Positions 1-10,700 of a DNA stretch of 64,000 nt are shown piece by piece. This stretch comes from Scolanthus callimorphus (lineage: Eukaryota; Cnidaria; Anthozoa; Actiniaria; Edwardsiidae), in the NCBI GenBank assembly GCA_033964015.1, contig CM066914.1, positions 21,752,234-21,816,233 on the forward strand, in the 5' to 3' direction. Under the pieces are notes generated by a model. That model searched no databases. It was not told the DNA's origin and worked only from the letters and a program-made list of their open reading frames with translations. Numbering within the stretch: the stretch's first letter is position 1; each line of letters opens with the position of its first letter. A program made the translations under genes and the position numbers.

Positions 1-614
1 TTCCGTAACATGGAGAAAAACAATGGCAAACTGAACCTGTTCCTGTTTATTTTCACCGTTTCTGGAGGTACGGTAATTGTTGCAGAAGTTTTTACATAAG
101 TATTTTTCAGGGTTCGAACGGCTCCTTGAAAACCTGGAAAGTCCTGGTTTTCATTGTATTCCCGGAAAGTCCTTGAAACTCCTGGAATTTCGAACAAATT
201 CCTGGAAAACTCCTGGAATAATGAAACAAATTTCATCAGTCACAAAATCAAGAATGTTATCATTCTAAAGTACAAAGCTGAAAATTATCCTGGACAAATT
301 CCGAAACAGCTCCTCTTAAAACTCCTGGGGCCGGTTCCTAGAAGGTCAGTTAAGAGTTATCTGTAGATAAATGCCTATCCAACGGATAAATCCTGAACAA
401 ATCCTATACAACAGATAACTTTTATCCATGGATAACTTTATCCAACCTTTCAGGAACCGGCCCCTGGATTTTTTTTGCGTAAAAAAAACAAACATATTTT
501 TTACGTAAAAAAAACATATTTTTTAAGGTGTGTTTTATGAGGTGTGCCTGGCGCACGTTTTAGTGAGTCCTTTCGGTATCCTTCTGGTGCAGCATTATTA
601 TTTTTTTCTTTCAG
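1..614. other. 5' flank / intron upstream of the first visible NRF-6-like exon
   Basis: No exon is recognisable here. Positions about 125-330 carry diverged copies of a short TCCTGGAAA motif. A similar, looser run (TCATGGAAA, CCTTGAAAG) occurs at about 10840-11060. Around 345-460 there is a GGATAA/TTATCC-rich stretch with local palindromes. The stretch ends in a pyrimidine tract and AG at 611-614, the acceptor of the first supported exon, so earlier coding exons must lie outside the window. Confidence 0.6.
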
Positions 615-1662
615 ATTAACCCCTTCCTACATGCTTTTGCTGCTGTTCTACACTAAACTGACGGGTTTTCTTGGTGAAGGTCCAATGTGGTATCCAAACC
701 AAGATAACTCCCCCTGTGAGAAGTACTGGTGGACAAATCTATTATATATCAACAACTTTTATCCCAAAGACATGGAAAAAGCGGTATAGATAGATCTCTC
801 GGCTTGGGCGTAATGTTTCCCATTTCAGATCACGTGGCATTCCCCGAGTATTCTTTCTTTGTTTTTTCTGCTGCGCACCGAAGGATATATGAATATGGAA
901 GCAACCCAAACAAAGAAATATTATTCAAATGAACGGCACGTGATCTGAAATTGGACAAACTATTCCGGTTGGGATGAAATCCCGAGTGGAATGACGCTTA
1001 CCATTTGCTAATTCTATTTCGGTTCGGATCGGTTACCATATTTGGTCGTAAAAACCGGTTGGAGAGCAGCAATGGTGCAAACCATTCCGATCGGTTCGTT
1101 CCAACCGAGACAGCGAGAAAACCTCTAGAGCTTTATCCACTCGTACCGACCGGAATGACAAATAAATCGACTGAACCATTTCACTCCAACCGGAATTTCC
1201 GTGATTTTGACGAAATCGTAAGCTCTCCGGTTTCATACAGCACAGCTGCCTATTTCAAAAACAAATTGACAGTCTACAGTATAAGCGAGATTTGCATAAT
1301 CATTGGCCGTTGCCATGGTACATTTTGCTTTTGTTTTCTCTTGACAACATCAAGTTACTCTCATGTATAATTTTGAAAGTTAAAACCCGAGCAAGTGTGA
1401 AGGGTTCAGCTATCCCATACAAGCAATTTAAATTACAAACACCATTTAAAACAATTGGCGTTGGCATATTTTTTTTAAATTTCCACTACAATAGCTAAAC
1501 TTCGCATTTTTTGTACCACATGTTGTGAACAAAGCAGACAGACAGACAGGTAAACAGAAAGACAGACAGACAAGTACTAAACGGTTTGCAGAAGGCAGGG
1601 AGTGTTGTTAACAATTTGTGGAGCAAGCATGTACTCAGCGCAACACTTTGTCATGACAAATT

Positions 1663-1702
<40 letters not shown>

Positions 1703-4700
1703 GGATGCCTGATATGCTTAGACACAGGCGAAAGGAGAAAAGGTTGACACCTTTTTAAGTTTGTTCTTTTATCGCTTTTTTTTTTTTCAGTGTATGGGAT
1801 TGACCTGGTACTTGGCAAATGATATGCAATTTTACATCATCAGCCCTGTTATCCTCTTTCTGGCATTCAGGTGAGTCTTGCTTCTTGCTTGCGCCGTTCC
1901 CGGGGTTCCCTATACGAGAAACGACGTCTGAGAAACGAGCTGAAACATTCCATACTGATGACGTAAGAGCTCTCCTTTTAAAAGTGTTTAATTAACAATA
2001 ACGCATGGGGCTGTCTAGCTATTAACAAGGTGTTGAAGGTGCTTGTAACACGTTTCCTTCGTAAGCTACAAAATCCATGCCCCTACGGTGTTAATAAATT
2101 CTGTTTTAAAGAGCCCGTGTCAGTTAGTTTTCTTGGATATTAAAAGACGAATTATGTGTAGAAATATTTAAATCTATCTAAAAACAAAGTTTCAGATTTG
2201 ATTTACCAAGTTCAATCGAGAAAATTTCTCTATATTCTCGAAATCGATGCTTTTCTCGATGCTTTCTCCGACTTGGTATGCTGCTATGCTGTCAAGATGG
2301 CGGCTGACACAGGCTCTTTAAGCATAGCTCCTACGTCATCAGAATGGAATGTTTCAGCTCGTTGCTCAGACGTCTTTTCTTGTACCACAGGGAACCCAAG
2401 GATCCGCCGCGATAAAGGACGTCTGTTTACTCAGACTACAGTTTAATTATTTACCAGCTTTAGATTTCGGCGTATCTATAAGATTTACTAACTTTGATAT
2501 ATATTTTTTTTTATGATAATGTATTTGTTTGTGTTCATAGATTTGGCAAGCGAGGCTTAGTTGTCACAGTTTGTTCTCTATTCAGCGCTTCCTTCTTGGC
2601 GACAGCTCTGATTATAGATTTCTATGATTATAACACAGCAAGTCTTTACGGAGAGACCGAGTAAGTTATTTTTCTTAGCATTAAAGAGCACAACTTTCTA
2701 TCACTTAATCGGCGAAATAGAGCGCGCGTGATTTTGGGAGACACGAGAACGCTGTAAAATCACGAGCCGCAGGCGAATGCCTAAATATAAAACGCCATTC
2801 CTACATTCTGTTTCATGGCTGTATTTTGTGTGGCGTGGTATAAACCACGATATGGCAAACCTGTTTTAAATGTGATTTTCTCCGTTTTTAGCGTCAAAGG
2901 TGCTCCAGAATTCACGTCGGCTGTTTATGTCAAGCCGTACTGCCGTATAGCCCCCTATCTAGTGGGCATGGTGCTGGGTTATATCTTACACTACTTGAAG
3001 CGGCCGGCGCAGTCACATTCAAACGTAAGTAGGGTGCATCGCTCCTTTTTAGCGGCCGGGAAAAAGTAGCGCTGTAGTCTCGAACATGCACGAAGTGGTT
3101 TTATTGGCCATATCTGCTCAAAATTGGATATCAAACTTATACACCAAAAATATTGAATACGCAAACGATATCGTATACGCCCAATAGACCTTCTTGGCTT
3201 AGGCGTAATGTTTTCCCATTTCAAATCACGTGGCATTCCCCTGAGTATTCTCTCTCTCTTTCGGAGGATATACGCCATCACAACTGTCCGCTGAGTAGCC
3301 CGCGAAGGGTCATGGTAGGAAATCCCGGGGGGTCCCCTATTTTTGGGGCGGGGATGCTCGTTCGATTTTTACCCCTAAAAGGTACCAAAAATGGCGTCGC
3401 TTAGTTGATTTTGACCCCTAAAAGGTACCAAGAAGACGTATTTTCCCTCGTAATTGTCTCTCGTATTTTTTACGTGGGATATTAAATATGTCTGAAATTC
3501 ATGCTACCAACAAGTGTGATTTGCTTGATTTACTAGAACGGACCTCTAAACAGGTAATTATCTGAAAAATTGTTTTTCGAATTTTACCCCCTTAAAGGTA
3601 CCAGAGGCCTGATTTTAAACCCTAAAAGGTACGACGAGCACCCTCGCCCCCCAAAAAGGGGGAGGTCCCCCCCCCCCCAACACCCGGGGGAGGAAATAGG
3701 TATCCCAAAACAGAATCATGGACACCGGTTTTTAGGATAAATATCACCCTGTTTATGCCAAAATGATTCGACAATATCGCTCGTAACAAATTTTACACTG
3801 GGATAACACGAGAATGTCGTTCTTCTTAGGCCAGTTTTAGACGTCGAACTTAATTCTTGTCGCACTAAATGTCAATTTCCCATTGTTTAGTTACTTAGAC
3901 CTATTGTCTTGAGCTCATTTGCATTAGGAACGGCACTATCTGCCGTGCCAAAGCCGCGCTACTGCCGTGCTAAATTTCAATTTTGAATCCTTCCAGCGCT
4001 TCTAAAATCAGGGCTGCGATCTTCTCCATTCACCAGACAGGCTATATTAACCACATAAAATCACTCGTGTCGAAATTACGAGGAGGTCTACAATGCGGAG
4101 TGATTTTAGTCAAATGACTGTAGAAAGTAAAACTAGTAAATCAGACTTGCGTGTTCCTAGATTGGTTGAAATCTTGGGACTTTGCTTAATCATCCAATCA
4201 GAATGCGAATAACACTGTTATTTGGTCACGACTAAACGTAAGTCATACTTCCTTCGTCCCCTGATTGGTTTGTTGTTGAATGGGTTTCCCTTCTGATTGG
4301 CTAGTTGTGTTTACTTTGCATGTTGTTTTCGACACTCATCTAGTGAAATCCGCTCCAATGCAAGCTAGCAAGTTTGGTTTTAGGAGCAAGAGAACAAGCC
4401 ATTGTTATTCAATATTGTGGTTCAAAGTGATTGCTCGACAGCATTTAGTTGATTCCATTGCAATCTCGTACCTAGAGCTCCCGAGAGCTCCCGGCTTGTC
4501 ACCTCGCGGGGAAGGCTCTGGCAGCAGTCACTGGCGCATGCGCGAAAATAGAAATGATAGAGCCGTTGACATTCTCGTACCCAGAGCTCCCCGGCTCGTC
4601 TGTTCGCAGGGGGGGGGCTCTGGGGACATCCATTTAAGGGCCTTCGCTGCTTGGCTGATTTTAACGTTGGAGCATGCGCAGAAAGGCGTTTCCCTCAACG

Positions 4701-7700
4701 GCCTCTGTATCAAATCTTGCGCATGCGTCATTGGCTGTCACCAGGGCCTCCCCCCGCGAGGTGACGAGCCGGGGAGCTCTGGGTTCGTGAATGAGCCGTT
4801 TAGAGAAATAACTTTCTGCGCGAAAGCCTCCAAAAGGCTGTTACCACAGCCTAACCGTGAGGTGACGAGACGGTGTGCCCAGGGTACGAGAATGACTCCA
4901 TTGTGACTCCATGGTCTACTGATTACCTGGAAAAATGTTTTATATCAAGTGTTCATTCGTTTCTAATACAAGCCTTTTCTCCCTTAGTGGTTTCTCGCGG
5001 TTGGCTGGTGCTTGGCCTTGTTCTTCGCCCTCGCTCCTATCTACGGTACTTATGGCGTGTACAAAAAAGACAACCAAAACCCTTTAGCCACGCGGAAAAG
5101 GTCATCTACGGCACCTTTATGCGGTTTTCCTGGTCCCTTGGTCTCGCGTGGGTCGTATATGTCTGTCATATAGGAAAAGGAGGTGAGTTAGCCAACTAAT
5201 TAGACAAATTTCCCCCCCCCCCCCCCCCCCCCCCCCTAGCTTGGCTACAATCATTGAACAATAAGGTCACGTAGCCTTGAGCCCATAAGTCACAGCTTTT
5301 GGACAAATAACAAGCTCGAATACAGTAAAAACCCGCATAAAAGAACATGGGGTTTAAGAACACTCAGGCTGAAATTTGGTCACAATGGTACCTTATACAT
5401 AAGAAACACATGCAGCCTGAAAAATGAAAATTGTTCTTGTATAAAAAATTGTTGCCAGTTAGATTCGAGTACAGTAACCCACTTTGTGGTAGAGTACCCA
5501 GGAGATCAATATGATGTGCTAGACAATGCACGCACAGTTCTACAGCAGGAATTCCAGGGTAATTTAGCAATTGTTTTTTAGACTTGACTAATTGTTGTTA
5601 CTAAATGTCATCTTTCTAGTGTATGCAGTATTTGATGTTAAGAAACAACTTTAAGAACACCTTGAGAACATTTTCATGCTGATTTTGCAGAAGACACCCA
5701 ATATACAAGAACAAAATCAGCCTGATTCCCCAAAACACCTGTTCTTTTATACGGGTTTTTACTGTAGTTTGTGTGTAAGCAAACGACCTTGGAAGTACCG
5801 GGGGTGAGGGTTGGGGCGAGGAAGGATGATGCCGAAAAATGCCTACACCCCCTCCTCCTCTGTCCTCCACCTCCCACAATTTCTAATGGTGCAGCCTTTA
5901 AGAAAAGTATGACGGACTCTCACAAAGTCGCTTCTTAGAAGCTTCGCGTTTAGCAAAGTAATGGAGAATCATCGACCTCTCTGAGCGTGCCGGGAATTTG
6001 TAGGGCTCTCGGTCATTTTTAAGGAGCGATTTCCTTGCCAAAGTGAACATACGTGACCGTTCCGGGCGATTTTTTTATTTACGCCCACTTTATGGCACTT
6101 AGAAATTTTTCAGGCAAGTTATTGAGAAAAAAGGAAAACGTATTCATGATGGCGCGAACCCTCAACCCTGTGTAAAGTACTATTCATAACCCAACATCTT
6201 ACACATGAGCTACGAGAGAGTTCGCAGGTCAACATGCTCCTTTTAATTCACGCATAGAACGAGGATATGTGAATCATAATGATATCCTCGTAAAAAACGA
6301 AAGTATAAACTGCACTAACTAGCGATGTATTTTATTTATCGTCTCGGGTTGAAGGTTAATAATTGGACCCTGATTATTCCTATTCTTTGGCATTTTTCTC
6401 TCAATTATTAATTCTTCCTTTACATTTTTAGGCGTTATTCATTATTGATTTTTATTAACGCAACTGTTATTCATTATTCAACTGTTATTGCTTTTCATTA
6501 TGACGTATTTTCCTACGACTACCAGAAACCTTTGGGTTGTCACTTCGTGTTCGCGCAATTATCGCCTATTGTTTCCAATAGCAGTTATCTGAATAAGAAA
6601 AGAAAACTGAAAAGGATTATGGTAGTCGTAGTCAAATGACGCAATAGTGCGAACGTCCTATTGTAGAAACCAAGGAGATGTCACACGTCCCTGTAGAAAT
6701 TATCATTCTTCGCCTTTTCGACGCAATAATTCTTTATTCATTTGTTCGTAGCACCGTTATTCTTTATTCATTTTACAGCTTCCACCCCCGATTATCGGAA
6801 ATCAGTTTTTTAGTTGTTTACACTAGAGTGAGTGAAGATAGAGACAGGAAGCAAAGGAAATCGCTTCAAAAAAAAAAATTGGTATAAATTTAACCCAAAT
6901 TGCGACCCATTGGTAGGGTAACAATTGGCAATTTCTTTATTTATATATCACACACTGAATACATATATTATATAATTATAGAACTCTGTGTACAGTGGTC
7001 TAGGCACATTATTGATCTACTTAGTATACTCTACCACAGTAGGTTACTGTACTCGAATCTAACTGGCAGCCTTTGTTTTATACAATAACAATTTTGATTT
7101 TCCAGGCTGCATGTGTTGTTATGTGTAAGGTACCTTTTTGACCAAATTTCAGCCTGAGTGTTCTTGATACGCTTGTTCTTTGCAGGATTTTACTGCATCA
7201 CGAACGATCGAGTCCGCGAGCCTCTTTTCTTTTTTCCTAGCCACTAATGGCACAAAAATACCTTGCCAGCATAGCAACGTACCAAGTCGGAGAATGCATC
7301 CATTTCCATCGGCTGATTTAGAGAATATAGAGCAATGCGCTCGATTGAATTTGGTAAATCAAATCTGAAACATTATTTTAGATGTTTATTAAGAGATTTT
7401 TACACGTATTTCGTCTTCTAATATTGAACGAAAACAATAACAAAGGAGTGGCTGACACTTTTTCTCTATATGAGGCATTTAATACATAAACACATTATGG
7501 CAAAAAGATGCACGGCTACAATGGTAAGCTGTTTTGCCCACTTCTAAAAAAATGGTAATATCACAATTTCGTATCAAAGACGTCGGAAATTTCTAAAGAA
7601 TGCTCTCGAATTGCAGTTTCTGTCTCTTCCCCTCCACAGGGCTCAAGCCCGTCGTTAATTTTGATACGTTTGATTTCGTTACAACTACTCTGAAATGCGA

Positions 7701-10700
7701 GCAAGTATTTTCCTGATGTGTTCAATTCAGTCTCCTTTGTATGGCTACCTTTGCTGCTTACTTCGTCTACGAGAGATGCTACTTTTTGTTCGTCAAACTC
7801 CACACTTCCTTCGCGATTTTGCTCGTTAGAATACTTCATCTCGTTATCCTGTTCATCACGTCCTATATTTCCACGTTTGTTGTCGATGCTCACACGGTAG
7901 CTCGGCAGTTGGTCTCCCTGTGCTCCAATAATGATTGTAGAGCTATAACCAAAATTCTCTAGATGTCTTTGTTCAGCGTGCCTTGTTGTTTCTCGTAGAT
8001 TTTGATCCGATCTGTTGAAACTTAAGTTAAATTCTTCTCCATTATCAGTTGTTCTTGTCCCATTTGTGTCCCGCGCGCTCTTCTTAGAGCCTTCACGACA
8101 GCATCTTTCTTGCAAAATATTTCTAAATTCGGCTCTGAATGACGGCATTCTAGATGTATAAATCAACACATCTAGGAAACAGTTAAGAAACACTAGCATA
8201 TCTGCAATAATGCGATTATGTCGAGCTGCTTTTCCAGAGCTTTTTTCCCCCGTAAATGAGAGAGAGGCGATCAGAGCAAGTCGATATGAAAATGTTATCA
8301 GAAATACGGCAGTTGTTAGGAATAGAGTTTTGGCCAGTTTCTTGTGATTCCGTACTGTGTTTGTAGAGACAGGTGCAGTGTTAAAGAATTTCAGTTTGAT
8401 GAAAATGCTGAGATATGAGAAGATAATTATTGGAAACAAGGGAAGTACGAGTATGAGTAGTCCAAGACCCGTCAACAATCTGGTTTTACTTGACAATTCA
8501 GCCCCTTCTATCGGTGGGTCAATCATTATTGCAATCACCAGTCCCATGCAGGCTATAGCTATTGCCCAGACAACAGTGATACAAATATAGTAGTGGCGCT
8601 TTCCTAGAGTTCTGTGCCTGAAAGGGTTAAAAATAGCATAGGCCCTTTCTACCGCTATGGCAGCCAATGTCGCTAAGACGGACGCGCTACTCAGCGCCCG
8701 AAATATTTGAACCCCAATATCTAATGGCCATGAATATCCTGTGTGCTACTGAACTCCCTGTAGGCATTGTTATAAATAGTTATCCCTGTCAAAAGTGCTG
8801 TAAAACCACTGATGAGATCGCAGATTGTCAAGTTTATCAGAAGATATGTTGTCCTTGTGCGAAGGAACTTGTGTCGAAAAAATATTATCAGAGCTGCTAG
8901 GTTTGTCATAAAAACGATTAGCGCTAAAATTACAAACGCGGCACACCATGAGATGCGACTTATGTTGTCAAGTTCCACGTCGGGATTTTGGTCTTCAAAC
9001 GCTTTTTCCATATTCGGAGTTTGTGTGCTATAAAATGAGGAATTAGCTGTCATCTTTCCTTAAGAGTGGTGTGTTATCTCTTCTCAGCTCTGGCTCTTGA
9101 AATCGTCGATTTCTTGAAATGCTCAAGTGTGGCGTTGGAACTGATAGGAAAAGTGCAAACTTGGAACTTGATAATGAAGTTCTTCGTAAGGAATGTTTTT
9201 TCTTCGTTTATCGGGTACTTGAGAATGATTTTGGTGCGCTCTCTGTAGGTAAATCCACAATGTGCACCTCTCAGTTTTATCGCTGCAGGCAAGGATAGAA
9301 TCTTTAGATCACCAGTTTCACATCGCAAAGACTCTACGCGTGAAAAGGTTTTTGTACAGTTGATAAATAAGGCAGGTCGTTTGAAATGCGGAAAACCACG
9401 TCCTACCTTTGCCTGGAAACTTGATCGCTGCGGTTGAAAAGGACAACTGGTGACAGTCTGAATGGACGATTCCAGCTGTAAGCGCGCGCTTTTCGTCATT
9501 CAGAAATGCCAAAGCCGTCTCCCACAACTACCAGAATGCAGCGCGCGCTTTTGTGACAGTTTGTCCACGAAATCGGAAGCTGTACTACTGAGATGGGAAC
9601 CGGTTTTTTAGTGAAACATAAAATACCTCTCCGTGAACCAGATACATTTCTCAAAGGTTTTTATATTTTTTTTTTACTTTTATTGAAGTTTACTCGAATT
9701 ATTAAACATACTTCATTTCCGCATAATTCATACCACTGCAAACCAGATAAAATCCTCACCATTAATGCAAAGTCTCGTTTTAGTTATGAAAAAAGCTTTA
9801 TTCATTGTTTACTCTAATTCTTAACAACACAACAATACTTCATTTCCACACTCATGACGTGCAAACATAATACATACCACTGCAACAGATAAGATCCCCA
9901 CCATTAATACAAAGGCTTGTTTTGCTTTTATGAAACAAGCTTTATTTGTTCTCCAATTATTAACAACACAACAATACTTAATTTCCACACTCATGACGTG
10001 CAAACATAATTTTACCACTGCAAACTTGATAAGATTATCACCATTAATGCAAAGGCTTGTTTTATGAAAAACGCTTATTCATTTACCAAGCTCTTCAGAA
10101 TTAACTTCACAATTAACTATGTTTGTTCACACAACCCTTATCTTTTTTCCTTCTTTTTGTTACCATAAGTAACTACTGGAAGTGAAAATATAATTTATAC
10201 CACTCCAAACCAGATGGAATTCTCACCATTAATCAGGGTGCCCACGGGTCCTAAGTAGCCATCTGTTACATCTTTTTAGAAAATAACACCTATGTTGTAT
10301 TGTGAATGTGCGCATTCTGATTGTATAAAAAGCGTGTTTGTAAGAGACCTGAGAAACACGATTGTCACGCAACGCTGTCGCGCGTGTGTATGTTATTTTC
10401 TAAAAGCAATAAAAATACTTTCTGCGTGCTCTCTGATTTCTTACAAACACTCGGGGAATGTTGGTCGAACTGATAAAACTTGAAAGACACTCGCCTTCGG
10501 CTCGTGTCTTTCAAGTTTTGATCAGTTCTCCCAACATCCCCCTGGTGTTTGTAAGAAAGCAGAGAGCACGCGGAAAGTACTTTTATTGCTTAAAGAAAAG
10601 CTGCTAGAAAACGTATTTTTGAAAATCAGAGGTACTTATCACATTTTAATATAAATTTTGAAACTTTAATCTTTTAATTTTCCTTTCTTTTTATTTGTTT

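Noticed and set aside
4280..4906. 208-codon plus-strand open frame
   Set aside because: It covers a dispersed repeat and the AGAGCTCC MITE. Composition is that of the repeats, and it lies in an intron of the NRF-6-like gene.
7561..9053. Calling the GPCR, TRIM, CAP and NRF-6-like loci pseudogenes
   Set aside because: The same kind of single-base break occurs in NOG1 and EAF in the same window, so sequence error is at least as likely as decay.
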